The notes under the pieces are model-generated. The model worked only from the letters and a program-made list of their open reading frames with translations. It was not told the origin of the DNA and ran no database searches. A stretch of 64,000 bases of DNA from Bradyrhizobium sp. (lineage in GTDB: Bacteria; Pseudomonadota; Alphaproteobacteria; Rhizobiales; Xanthobacteraceae): positions 1 to 64,000 of the forward strand of contig NZ_DAHUXJ010000116.1 in assembly GCF_027307225.1 (NCBI RefSeq), in the 5' to 3' direction. Below, piece after piece: positions 30,927 through 41,600 of this stretch. The first letter of the stretch is position 1; each line of letters opens with the position of its first letter. A program made the position numbers and the translations under genes.

Positions 30927-32114
30927 TCAGGCCGGAACGTTGTCGCCGAGCCAGCCGATGGCGGCCTCGACGCCGCCTTTGCCGTGGGGAATGCCGAGCG
31001 CCTGCAGCGCGACTTCGACCACGCCAAGCACGCCTAGGATCATCGGCGCGTTGACGTGGCCCATATGGGCGATCCGGAACGCCTGGCCGGTCAATTCGCC
31101 GATGCCCACCCCCAGCACCACGCCGCATTTTTCCTTGCAGTAGCGCTGAAGCGCGGCCGGGTCGTGGCTATCGGCCATCAACACCGTCGTGACCGTGTTG
31201 GCGCGCTCGCTGGCCTCAGTGATATTGAAGCCGAGCACCTGACCCTCGGCCCAGGTCGCGACCGCCGCGCGCACCGCTTCTGCCAGCAGGCGATGGCGCA
31301 GGAAGATGTTGTCGAGGCCTTCGGCGTTGATCATGTCGAGAGCCTGGCGAAGCGCGAACAACAGATGGATCGGCGCGGTGCCGCCATATTTGCGGTAGTG
31401 CTCGGTGCCCTCGCGCTCGGTCCAGTCCCAGTAGGGCGTGCGCAGGTTCGCGCGTCTGTGCGCTGCCTGCGCGCGATCGTTGACCGCGCAAAAGGACAGG
31501 CCGGGCGGCGTCATCAGGCCCTTCTGCGAGCCGGACATCGTGACATCGATACCCCAGGCGTCCATCTCGAACGGCATGCAGCCAAGCGATGCCACGGTGT
31601 CGACCAGATACAAAGCAGGGTGACCGGTCGATTTGATCGCCTTGCCGATCGCCTCGATGTCGTTGCAGACGGCCGAGGCGGTATCGACCTGAACCGCCAG
31701 GATCGCCTTGATCTTGTGGTCCTTGTCCTGGCGCAGACGCTCCTCGACATCAGCCACGCGAATGGCGCGGCGCCAATCGCCCTTGAGCACTTCGACATCG
31801 ACGCCCATCGCGCTCGCCGCGTTGCCCCAGTTGATGGCGAACCGGCCGCTTTCCAGCACCAGGATCTTGTCACCGCGCGACAGCACGTTGCTGAGCACGG
31901 CTTCCCACGCGCCATGGCCGTTGGCGATGTAGATGTAGGATTTGCCCTTGGTGGCGAACAGATTCGAAAGGTCGCGCAACAGTCCGTCGGACAGTTGCAC
32001 CATCTCCTCGGAATAGATGTCGAGCGCAGGGCGATGCATCGCCCGCAACACCTCGTCGGGCATGGTGGTGGGTCCGGGGATCGCCAGGAATTCCCGGCCC
32101 GCGCGAACGGCCAT
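30927..32114 (-). CDS. Class V aminotransferase (serine/alanine--glyoxylate type)
   Basis: FLAIPGPTTMPDEVLRAMHRP, VDTVASLGCMPFEMDAWGIDVTMSGSQKGLMTPPGLSF (PLP Lys). Confidence 0.9.
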   Translation of the reverse strand: MAVRAGREFLAIPGPTTMPDEVLRAMHRPALDIYSEEMVQLSDGLLRDLSNLFATKGKSYIYIANGHGAWEAVLSNVLSRGDKILVLESGRFAINWGNAASAMGVDVEVLKGDWRRAIRVADVEERLRQDKDHKIKAILAVQVDTASAVCNDIEAIGKAIKSTGHPALYLVDTVASLGCMPFEMDAWGIDVTMSGSQKGLMTPPGLSFCAVNDRAQAAHRRANLRTPYWDWTEREGTEHYRKYGGTAPIHLLFALRQALDMINAEGLDNIFLRHRLLAEAVRAAVATWAEGQVLGFNITEASERANTVTTVLMADSHDPAALQRYCKEKCGVVLGVGIGELTGQAFRIAHMGHVNAPMILGVLGVVEVALQALGIPHGKGGVEAAIGWLGDNVPA

Positions 32115-32222
32115 TTTCGTGATTCCTCCGAAAGGTTCGACTGCGAAAGGGATGCAGGGGAATGGCGGGAAATTCAAGCCGGATTGGGATGATATTCGGG
32201 TGAGGCTGTCATGCGCCGACAC

Positions 32223-33056
32223 CTATTTCGTCAGCGCGTCGGCAACCGCGTGCCAGATCTGGTCCTTCAACTCGGTCGCCGGCGGGCTCGGGATCACATC
32301 GACCGGCGCTGTTCTTTTTTGGCACGCCGTAACCAGCCGCAAGATCCACACTTCGCCGTCGGTGAAATAGGAATCGCCGCCGCCGTTCCGCCCGGTGAGC
32401 GTCACGCCCACGCCGGTCACCTGGTATTTGGCGTCGACCATCTGCGCCGCCTCGAGGTCGGAGGCGAGCAGGCTACGCTCGGCATCGATATCGGCAGAGA
32501 TGTGGTGGGTGATCGCCCCGGTATAATGGCTGATGCCGACGCCGCGATCGAAGGTGGCGGCGCCAAGCCAGACCGGACGTTTTTCCTGGCCCTGATCCAG
32601 CACCTTCCAGAACCGCACATGATGGCGGCGATCGGCGCTGGCGCCGAACGGCTTTTCGAACGCGAAATCCTCGTGCCGGCCGAGATAAAACAATGGACTG
32701 ACCGGCGCCTGGCGGTAGGGGCGGTCGAGCAGCACGCTGCCGGCGATCTCGATGGACGATCGCGCGGTCACGGGGTCGGCCGGTAGCCAGCCTGCTGCCT
32801 GCATCGCGCAGAGCACATCGCGCTTGTCGCCGATCAGGCCGACATTGATGGGATCGCCGGGAATGCCTTGCGCGGTGCGCGTCACCATCGGCAGATCGGC
32901 AAGGCCGCGTTGATGCTCGTAGTGACTCCACAACGCGGGCAACGCCAGATAGGCGAGCACCGTGTAGGCCAATACGGCGCAGAGCGCGCCGAGCAGAAAC
33001 TGCTCGAGCCGCCCGTGCGGATGGCGAGACGGCAAGATGACAAAGAAGAACGTCAC
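32223..33056 (-). CDS. LssY C-terminal-like domain protein, membrane anchored
   Basis: GDPINVGLIGDKRDVLCAMQAAGWLPADPVT..RHEDFAFEKP; one N-terminal TM. Confidence 0.7.
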   Translation of the reverse strand: MTFFFVILPSRHPHGRLEQFLLGALCAVLAYTVLAYLALPALWSHYEHQRGLADLPMVTRTAQGIPGDPINVGLIGDKRDVLCAMQAAGWLPADPVTARSSIEIAGSVLLDRPYRQAPVSPLFYLGRHEDFAFEKPFGASADRRHHVRFWKVLDQGQEKRPVWLGAATFDRGVGISHYTGAITHHISADIDAERSLLASDLEAAQMVDAKYQVTGVGVTLTGRNGGGDSYFTDGEVWILRLVTACQKRTAPVDVIPSPPATELKDQIWHAVADALTK

Positions 33057-33095
33057 CGCGTTTCCGTTTCGAATGTTCGAGCCAGACGTGTTCTG

Positions 33096-33818
33096 TTAGC
33101 GCCGGGTCTCGCGGCAGCCTGCGGCTTCGGCCTCCTCGACCGAGCAGAACCAGCGCGTGCCCTTGCTGATTTTCATCTCGATGCGGGCGTACCATCGGCT
33201 GGTCGGTTTGTGATAGATGCACTCGCCAGCGCGGTTGACATTGCCCTTGATGGTGCAATCCGGCGAAGGTGCGATCGGCCCTGACGCCGACGCGAGCAGG
33301 ATCGCGTGCGCGCTTTCCGGCGGCTTCGTCGCTCCCAGGATGGTGGTCTTCTTGTTGCGGACCAGCCAGTCCCACGGCGCGATGAACGCGCCCTGCCACA
33401 TGCCGGCCTTGGCTTCGCGCGCGGCCTTCTCATCGGCGTCGTAATCATGCGAGATCCGTGCGAGCGCCCATCCGCTTCGCACCAGCCATTTCTGGATGTC
33501 CTCGCCGTCGACTTCGCATCGCGCCATGACCCGGCCACGGCGATCGTGCGCCTGGCCGGGATGGCAGGTCCAGGTCTTGCTGTCGGTATGTTTGATGAGT
33601 GCGTCACGGGCCGCGACGCCGCAGGTCCAGCGCTCGCCCTTGCTGTTGAGACAGAGTTGATCGACCGACGGCGCGTCGATGCCGCTGAGCCGAATGCGGG
33701 TGGTGCCGATCATGACCGTGTCGCCCTCGCGGACCTTGGCGGTGCCGGTAATGTCGGCGGCCCCGGCCGCGACCGGCAGGCACAATAGCGTCATCGCGAG
33801 CATGAATTTCTGGCGCAT
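33096..33818 (-). CDS. Thermonuclease (SNase-like) family protein with signal peptide
   Basis: GTTRIRLSGIDAPSVDQLC, VARCEVDG..LVRSGWALARISHDYDADEKAAREAKAGMWQG. Confidence 0.85.
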   Translation of the reverse strand: MRQKFMLAMTLLCLPVAAGAADITGTAKVREGDTVMIGTTRIRLSGIDAPSVDQLCLNSKGERWTCGVAARDALIKHTDSKTWTCHPGQAHDRRGRVMARCEVDGEDIQKWLVRSGWALARISHDYDADEKAAREAKAGMWQGAFIAPWDWLVRNKKTTILGATKPPESAHAILLASASGPIAPSPDCTIKGNVNRAGECIYHKPTSRWYARIEMKISKGTRWFCSVEEAEAAGCRETRR

Positions 33819-33936
33819 GTGAAATGAGACCCGTTCAAATAGGAAATCACGATCGCGCTGGATTGTGATGCGGATTTGGCGGCAGCGCCAGTAGAATCCC
33901 GCCGCGCCGAATATGTTGAAGTCAGCGTACTCTGCG

Positions 33937-35673
33937 CTAGCCGTTCACCTTCGTGAGCGCCTTGTGCGCCAGTGACAGGCCCATCAGCACAAAGGCTGAC
34001 GTGGCTTCCGGACCTCCGACGAGAATGCGCGTCGGCGTCTTCATCTTGTTCCACTCATAGGCCTTGAACGGACCGCGCCGGCCGCCTTCGCCAAGGTGAC
34101 GCACGATGCAGTGCAAGGCTGGCGCAAGGTGAGAGGCCTCGGCGCCGAGATGCCCCATTGCGATCAGCGCCAGCGCTGCGTCAAACGCGTTCATCTCATG
34201 GGCGATCAGGTCGTCGCACACATAGGCCAGCACGCGAGCGCGAATGAAACTGAGCGCGCCGTCGGGATCGATCACCTGGCGCGCGTCGGCGGGCAGCGCC
34301 ATGAAGGCGGCGTAACAACGGCCGAAATAGGCGCAGTAAAGTTCGGGCAAATAATAGATGTGCGAACGCGGCTCAGTGAAGGCGCCGCTGGCTGCGAGAT
34401 TTTTCTGGAACTTGACGATGCCGCGCAGGAAATCGAGCCGCTGCGGCGTTTCCAGAATTTTCCAGCGCGCGAGGTTGCGAAAGCTCACCTCGAGGACGTC
34501 GAGATTGAGCGTCGGATCGAGGTCGTTGCCGTAGGGGCGGTCGCCGTTGATGTTGTCGATCCAGGTGACGATCGCGCCGTCATAGTCGATGTGGTCGTTG
34601 ATCGCGACCGTGACCCTGGGTGCGTTGGCGCCTGGCTTGACCTGATAGCCGGCATAGAAATCGGGAAGCGGCTGATCGAGCATCGGATCGCTGGAGCCGG
34701 CCTGCAAGGCGGCGGAGAACGAACAGGCCGTGGTGTCGCAGTCCGGCACGTAGAGGCCGAAGCCGAGCGTCTGCTTGATCTGCGCGAAGAAGCGCGAAAA
34801 TTGCGGATGCGGGTGCGGCGCGATCGCGGTGACGACATCGAAGGCCCGGCCGTCGACGCCGGTGACCCGCTCGCGGCTCGCCCCGAGGCAAAAATCGGCC
34901 ATGGCCGATATGGCGCGCCGCGCCGCGGCGCTCTCTTCATGCGAGGCAAGCCCGCTCTCGGCAAAGCTCAGGAGTGCTTCGATGTAGAACGCATCGTAAT
35001 AGGCCGAGCGATGGCGGATCTGCACCGGCTGCCACATCGGCTCGGCGATGCCTTTCCAGGGCGGGTTGATCAGCTCGCGCGCCGGCGAACGCGCGATGAA
35101 GATGCGCGCCAGATTGAACAACAGCGTCGAGTTCTTGTAGCCGCGCGCATCGAGCCCGGTCAGTGCGGTCACGAAGTCGCGGCCGCGCATGTCGGGATCG
35201 CCGATCAGGTTGAAAGCCGCATAAGCAGGGATGAAGCCGCACCTCCGGTATGATCGCAGCAGATGCGCGCCGCAGGTGCGGATCGCGTGCTCGATCTCGA
35301 AAAGCCTTGGCGGCGCGGCGTTCGATGATGGAGCGGAGGGCGGCCGGGGATGGTGCAGTTCGATCGTATCGAGCAGGTCCGCGACCGGCCGGCCGATCGC
35401 GGCCCAGTCCGGCCGCTCGTCGTCACGCGCCCGGATCAACGCCTGGCGCACCGCGTCCAGGCGCGATGCGTCGTTCAATTCGGTTAAGCCGCTGCGGCGG
35501 AGCAACGGCCGCAAGGCCGGGTTGGCAAGCGCGGTGCGGTAGAATTTGGCGAGATGCGGATCGCCGCCGGCGCCGCCCCGCAGGATCGGATCGCAGACGT
35601 CATAGAGCGACGGGCCGTCTTTTCGGGCCGTCAGCGCGCGGCAGGCGGCCCCGGCCATTTCATGAAACGCCAT
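33937..35673 (-). CDS. Large uncharacterised helical protein, possible alpha/alpha-toroid (terpene-cyclase-like) fold
   Basis: 578 aa; YVPDCDTTACSFSAALQAGS resembles the class II cyclase DxDDTA segment; otherwise no motif. Confidence 0.6.
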   Translation of the reverse strand: MAFHEMAGAACRALTARKDGPSLYDVCDPILRGGAGGDPHLAKFYRTALANPALRPLLRRSGLTELNDASRLDAVRQALIRARDDERPDWAAIGRPVADLLDTIELHHPRPPSAPSSNAAPPRLFEIEHAIRTCGAHLLRSYRRCGFIPAYAAFNLIGDPDMRGRDFVTALTGLDARGYKNSTLLFNLARIFIARSPARELINPPWKGIAEPMWQPVQIRHRSAYYDAFYIEALLSFAESGLASHEESAAARRAISAMADFCLGASRERVTGVDGRAFDVVTAIAPHPHPQFSRFFAQIKQTLGFGLYVPDCDTTACSFSAALQAGSSDPMLDQPLPDFYAGYQVKPGANAPRVTVAINDHIDYDGAIVTWIDNINGDRPYGNDLDPTLNLDVLEVSFRNLARWKILETPQRLDFLRGIVKFQKNLAASGAFTEPRSHIYYLPELYCAYFGRCYAAFMALPADARQVIDPDGALSFIRARVLAYVCDDLIAHEMNAFDAALALIAMGHLGAEASHLAPALHCIVRHLGEGGRRGPFKAYEWNKMKTPTRILVGGPEATSAFVLMGLSLAHKALTKVNG

Positions 35674-36091
35674 GGATTTTCTTTCTCGAACAGCCGACGC
35701 CCGCGCGCTCCGCCAGTTCCCCCGCAAAATGCTCATTTGCGGAAGGCATCTGCAAGCGCATCGAGAACTCGCACGAAAGCTGCAGCAATTTCAAGGAAAT
35801 GAGAGCCGGAGCGGATTGGGCGAAAAGCGAGCCATGTTGCGTGATGAGCATCAGGGAACTGGCACCAGCCGGTTCCCGTTAACGGACGAATAAGGTTGCG
35901 AGCAGGTTACCTAACGGGTTAAGACTTTGTTTGTTGCGGTGCCGCAAATTGAGCACATTTCGACAGCAAACGACGCCGATCCCAACAAACCGATCCAGTA
36001 TCCCGCGCGACCAAATTGCGCGCGGCAGGGCATGATCCGGAAAAGTGGAAACCGGTTTTGATGCTCAATCAAGAGATCCAGTGATTGCGGA

Positions 36092-36988
36092 ATGAGACCT
36101 GTGATGGAGCTTTTCGGCCAGTTCTTGCGACTTGGCATTTCCCGTCGCTCGCTTGCCATTGCGGTGGCCGTGGTCGGGACGGTCTCGCTGGCCATTGGTG
36201 CCCATGCGGCGCTGAACAAGCGGATAGCGGACGCCACCAGGGTGGCAGCCAACGACCAGGTGGACAGCGCCGCCAGGCCGTCGTCCCGGATTGCGCTCGT
36301 CATCGGCAATGGCCATTACCCTGACGCGAACGCCCCGCTGACCCAACCGATCAACGACGCGCGCGCCTTGACCTCGGCGCTGCGTCACGAAGGCTTCGAC
36401 GTCGACGTCATCGAAGATGCGACCCATGACGACATGACCCGCGCCGTCGCCCGGGTGAAATCGAAGGTTCGCCCGGATTCGGTGGTGATGCTGTTCTTCG
36501 GCGGCTATGGCATCCAGGTCGGCCGCGAAAGCTACATGATCCCGGTCGATGCCAGGATCTGGAAGGAAGCCGACGTGCGCCGCGATGGCGTCAGCGTCGA
36601 GTCCGTGCTCGACGCCGCCAGGGATTTCGGCGCCTCGGCCAAGGTCGTGGTGCTCGATGCCTCGCGCCGCAACCCTTACGAGCGCCGCTTCCGCACGTTC
36701 TCCCACGGTCTGGCGCCGATCAACCTGCCTGACAACGCGCTGCTGTTGACGTCGGCATCGCCCGGCACGGTCGCCGATGATTCCACCGGTCCGGACTCGG
36801 TGCTGGTGACGGAACTGCTCAGCCATATCGACAGCAAGCAGGCCGACCAGGCGCGGGCCGCGGAGGCGATCTTCAACCAGACCCGCGTCGCGATCTCGCG
36901 CGCCTCTGGCGGCGCGCAGGTGCCTTCCGTCTCCTCGACGCTGATGGAAGACGTCAGCCTCAACGCCGACCCGGCTAAAGCCCGGTAG
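36092..36988 (+). CDS. Caspase-like (peptidase C14) domain protein, dyad-lacking pseudo-caspase
   Basis: RIALVIGNGHYPDANAPLTQPINDARAL; FFGGYGIQ in place of the AGHG block; LDASRRNP in place of DACR. Confidence 0.85.
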   Translation: MRPVMELFGQFLRLGISRRSLAIAVAVVGTVSLAIGAHAALNKRIADATRVAANDQVDSAARPSSRIALVIGNGHYPDANAPLTQPINDARALTSALRHEGFDVDVIEDATHDDMTRAVARVKSKVRPDSVVMLFFGGYGIQVGRESYMIPVDARIWKEADVRRDGVSVESVLDAARDFGASAKVVVLDASRRNPYERRFRTFSHGLAPINLPDNALLLTSASPGTVADDSTGPDSVLVTELLSHIDSKQADQARAAEAIFNQTRVAISRASGGAQVPSVSSTLMEDVSLNADPAKAR

Positions 36989-37046
36989 CTCAACGCCTGT
37001 CGTCGTCCCTGCGAACCAGGGACGACCAAAAGAGCAATCTCTGTTT

Positions 37047-37179
37047 CGTCGTCCCGGCCAAGCGAAGCGCGAGCCGGGATCCATAACCACTGGCTTGTGT
37101 GGTTACAGAAAGGTGTCTATCTGCGGCGTTCCATCCGCAAGGCCGCGGCGTATGGGTTCCTGCTTTCGCAGGAACGACG
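37047..37179 (+). repeat. Dispersed palindromic repeat, left copy beside GIY-YIG gene
   Basis: cgtcgtcccggcc...gggatccataaccactgg...ggccgcggcgtatggg...ggaacgacg; same family and orientation as 44828-44991. Confidence 0.78.
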
Positions 37180-37199
37180 CTAAACTTTTTCTTCCCCAG

Positions 37200-37481
37200 C
37201 TAGGCCAGCAAATCGCTGAGGTCGCGCCATTCGAGATTGTCGCGCTCGATAAGCTCGATCTTCCAATCGCGCTTCCACCGTTTCAATTGTTTTTCGCGGG
37301 CAATGGCCTCATCCGCGCGATCGTACGATTCGACGTAGACAAGCCGATGGACGCCATAGGCTTTCACAAACGAAGACCCATCGCCGTTTCGATGTTGGTC
37401 CAGCCGTTTCTGCAAGGAATTCGTCACCCCAATGTAGAGGGTTCCGTGACGTCGGCTGGCAAGAACATAGACGTGAAACAT
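37200..37481 (-). CDS. Stand-alone GIY-YIG nuclease-like protein
   Basis: 93 aa; VYVLASRRHGTLYIGVTNSLQKRLDQH...YESYDRADEAIAREKQLKRWKRDWKIELIE. Confidence 0.92.
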   Translation of the reverse strand: MFHVYVLASRRHGTLYIGVTNSLQKRLDQHRNGDGSSFVKAYGVHRLVYVESYDRADEAIAREKQLKRWKRDWKIELIERDNLEWRDLSDLLA

Positions 37482-37500
37482 GCTCGAAATTTATCGATCT

Positions 37501-37643
37501 GTCGTCCCTGCCGAAAGCAGGGACCCCCGCGTGAGCGCAATTGCGCTCATCGCGCCGCCGCGGCCCATCTTAGGGCACGGTGGCAACGACTTCCTCAATA
37601 TCCTAGGCCGGTGGTTATAGGTCCCTGCTTTCGCAGGGACGAC
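37501..37643 (-). repeat. Dispersed palindromic repeat, inverted copy on the other side of the GIY-YIG gene
   Basis: Reverse complement begins gtcgtccctgcgaaagcagggacctataaccaccgg, matching the left copy. Confidence 0.72.
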
Positions 37644-37661
37644 ACCGGTTAGACCAAGCCT

Positions 37662-38573
37662 CTACCGCGCCTCGGCGTTCTCCATCACCGGCCGCACCAC
37701 GTCGCCTTCGCGCAGCAGCGCGCCGGCGCGCGCGACCACGATGTCGCCCTCGGCCAGTCCCTCGCGGATTTCGATCTGGCCGCCCGACGTCAGTCCGACT
37801 TCGACGCGCTTGGTCTCGATCCGCGCGCGGTGCACCACCTGCACCACCGTGCCGGCGTTGCCATAAAGCACGGCGGTGAGCGGCACCGAAACGCCGCAGC
37901 TCTTGCCCGTCGTGATCATGGCGCGGCCGCTACCATTGACGAACAGCTTGCGATTGGTGGTGAGGCCGACAAAGACCTGGCCGAGCTGGGTGTTGGGCTC
38001 GACGGTCGCGCCGATGCGGCGGACCTTGCCTTCCACCTCGCCGCCGCCGACGAGGCGGACGCGCGCGCCCTGGTTCACCGCGATCTTCGGCAGGTCCTCC
38101 GTCGACACCATGGCGACCAGGTCGAACTCGTTGCGGGCGATGACGGTAAACAAGGCCTCGCCGCTCGGCGAGGCCACCGCGCCGATGGTCGCGGTCGAGC
38201 TCAGCACGAGGCCCGCGACCGGAGACGATACCGCGGTGGTGCCGCCGCCTTCGAATGGGATCAGCCGGGCGAGGACCTGGCCTGCCGTGACGGTGTCGCC
38301 GGGCTCGGCCATGATCTCGGCCACCTTCAGCCCCGGCCGCTCCGCTCGCACCATCGTCTCCTCGCGCGCGATCAGGATGCCGAATGCCTCGACCACGTTG
38401 GGGAAGCAGAATTTCGAAGCCTTCAGCACCGTCACCGCAGCGCCTTGCGGGCCGTCCTTAGGCGCGCTCGGATTGTCGGCAGCGAGGGCGGGGGCGGCGA
38501 TGGCGAGCAGGGCGGCAAAACCCAAGGCCGAAAATTTGAGCGCGTTCTCGCGAGCGAGATTGATCATCCGCAT
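37662..38573 (-). CDS. RND/HlyD-type efflux periplasmic adaptor subunit
   Basis: AEIMAEPGDTVTAGQVLARLIP...SPVAGLVLSSTATIGAVAS; paralogous to 50133-51044. Confidence 0.83.
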   Translation of the reverse strand: MRMINLARENALKFSALGFAALLAIAAPALAADNPSAPKDGPQGAAVTVLKASKFCFPNVVEAFGILIAREETMVRAERPGLKVAEIMAEPGDTVTAGQVLARLIPFEGGGTTAVSSPVAGLVLSSTATIGAVASPSGEALFTVIARNEFDLVAMVSTEDLPKIAVNQGARVRLVGGGEVEGKVRRIGATVEPNTQLGQVFVGLTTNRKLFVNGSGRAMITTGKSCGVSVPLTAVLYGNAGTVVQVVHRARIETKRVEVGLTSGGQIEIREGLAEGDIVVARAGALLREGDVVRPVMENAEAR

Positions 38574-38640
38574 TGCGTCCCAGCTTCTACTAGCATGGAT
38601 ACCAGACCGGCAGGAAAGGAGCAAAGCCCCGTGGCTGAAG

Positions 38641-41600
38641 CTATGCTACTCTTCGAAATGCGAAGGTCTTGCCGTCTTCCGATGTAACGTATCCAAGTCG
38701 GGCTAGCGACGCTAACACCTCGCTGATCTTTTTCTCAGTTGTCCTGGTTCGCTTGAACAGCTGGGCGAGACCCTTGGCATCAAGCGGTTGGGTGGCGGCG
38801 GCCAAGGCCGCGAATACAGCTGCGGTCTGTTCGACGGCGCCGCTTGGGAACGAAGGCTTCTGCTCTACAGAGGGAATAAGTTCGGCCGCAACCTGCGCGC
38901 CTTCCTCCTTGGCCGCCTGCTTGTCTAGCTCCTTGGCGAAACGGGGGATTTGATAGTCCGGTCTCAGCCAGCGCACCAAACCACGTTTCTCTTCCGCCAA
39001 CCGTTCCTTGTTCAGCGCTACCAGCCGATTCAGAATTTCCTCGTCCGCAAGGTCAGCGGGCCAGTCGTAGGCTTCGGCCACCGCGACGTCGAGTTTATCA
39101 TGTAGCTCTTTCAGGATGAGTACGAGGCCGTTGTCGAAAATTCCGCGATCGCTTTCGTCGAGTTCATCTGGTTTGGCTCCGGCGCGAAGCTTTTCAAGCA
39201 CATTGTAGAGCCCCGTTAACGTCAGGCGCGGATGATCGACCAGCACGCGTTTGCGATGGGCGTCAAGCTCTTCGGCGATGACGCGAATAGTCTGTTTCTG
39301 GATGTTGTTGGCGTTGGGAAACGGAAAGGGGTCGAAACAGCGGGATTTCGAATAGCGAGGATCATTTCCTACGCCGAGCCAGCCGCCGGCACGAAGCGCC
39401 CATACAATGTGAATCCGTGACGATAAGATGCCCAAGATTGCTGCATCATCCGAGCCGATCGCTATGAGCATGTGGTCGGGCACAATTCCAATGTCCAGAA
39501 ACTGAAAAACTCGGTGCTTGGTCGTTTCGACCGTCGCGATATAGCGCGGAAGACCTACAGAAAAGCTACGCAGCAATTTCCGTGGTTCTCCAAATCTCCA
39601 CCAGTTTTCCTTGAAACTGGCTCTTCGGTTCAAATCTCGCTCGGGCTTAACAGTAAGCAAGACGTGTTGATATACTTCGGGATATTGGTCCCTCACTTCG
39701 TCGGACGTGAGGCCAAATAGATCGATCACCATTGCTCCGCGCGATCGGCTCATAAGATCGCGGCCATTGCGATAGTCGCGAATATGCTTCTCTAGGCTAG
39801 GGCGCCTCCCAAGTCCTAGATGGCTTGCCTCGGAAGGCGTAAGGATGAACCCTGCGCCGGCAAGCATCATTCCGTTCGAAGAAAGGTTGTCGTTCGCGCG
39901 AAGGGACTTCGCAGTCGTAACGTCCGAGCCGATCGTTAGGTCGGAATTTATGTGGCCGTAACTGATTTTAAAATCGACCTTGGGAGCATCGGTATCTAGG
40001 TTTTGTTCACGAGTCACTTCCTCTAAAAGGCCGTCCCTATTGCCGGCCTCGACAACTGTCATCGCAATTCGGACAGACGCCGCGTCTGGTGTCGCCTTTG
40101 TCCATGGATGATCGGGTATTGCCATCACAAGGGAAGTCGGCTTGTTGGATTTGAAGTGTCGCTCCATCACCCGTCGATTGAAGACCTGTGTGATGGAATT
40201 TGTGGTGACAAGCCCGAATCGTCGAAGCGTCGTTCCCCTGCGTGTCAAAAGTTCAGCAGCCCGGTCCCACCAATACAGAACGAAGTCAGTGGAATCGCCG
40301 ATATGCGGGTGCGCCGACCAGAGCGCTTCAGTTTGTGCGTCTCCCAAGGCCGCCCGCATAAACAATCCTTTGCCGATAAACGGCGGATTGCCGGCGATAA
40401 ACTCTGCCAAAGGCCATTCCGGCTGCCGCGCGTGCGGGTAGGTTTCCTTGCCATCGATGATCTTTGGCACCGGCTCACCGTCCCACGTCAGCACCGCATT
40501 CTTGACCTGAATATTTTTGAACGCCCGCAGGATCGGCTCATCCGGCGGTGCGCCTTTCGTGCGGAAATGCCATTGCAGATAGCCGATCCATAGCACCAGT
40601 TCGGCAATCGCCGCGGCGCGCGGATTGATTTCAAGTCCAAGGAATTGATGTGGGTCGACGCTGTGCGAACCAAGCCCGCGTAGCGCTTCCTGCCCGCCGA
40701 GATCGAGGAGTGCCTCCAGTACTTCGCCCTCAAGCCGCTTCATCAATTCGAGTGAAACATAGAGGAAGTTTCCAGTGCCGCAGGCGGGATCGAGCACGCG
40801 CGTCTCGCAAAGTTTATCGTGAAACGCCTGGACCTCGGCCGCAGCGCCTTTAAGGTCGCCTGAGGCGCGTTTTATTTCCGCCGTGGCCTGCACGTTGCGC
40901 CAGTCTTCGCGCAAGGGTTCAATGACAGTGGCGACTACGAGCCGCTCGACATAAGCGCGAGGCGTATAATGTGCACCAAGACGCTTGCGCTCGTCCGGAT
41001 CAAGCGCCTGTTCGAGCAAAGTGCCGAATATCGAGGGATCAACCTCTCTCCAAGTATAGCTTGCGGCCTGCCGCAACTCGCCGATTTCCTCGCGTCCGAG
41101 TGGCAGCGCCGCTCGGTTCCGGAAAAACTCGCCGTTGAATTTCTTGACTTTGGTCTTCAGCACATGCGCCCACGTGCCAAGGTCCATTGCTTCCCAAAGC
41201 TGCCCCACATCATGTGTGAACGCCTCCGGACTCTTCTCGCATTCTTCGAGAACTTCCTTGAAAGATTTTTCCGGCAGCAGTCCGACATCTTCGGCAAACA
41301 TCGTGAACAGGCATCGCATCAGGAACATGGCCACGTCCTGCGCGGGATAATTTCTCTTCTCTAGCGCGAGGGAGACTTGTGCCAGTCGTTTGGCGATGTC
41401 TCGCGTGACCTTTGCAGACGCCTGTGCAGGATCGAGCGAGGTTGGATCAAGCCAAATCTTGCGAAGACGGTCACGGACGACCTCGCTACGCAAGTCCTCA
41501 AGATAGATGCGGAAGGTCTGACGATCCGGGAACTGAGTGTAATTCTTTCCCTGGCCGGAAAAGTCAGCATAGACCTCGATGCAATGTCCGACATCGCAGA

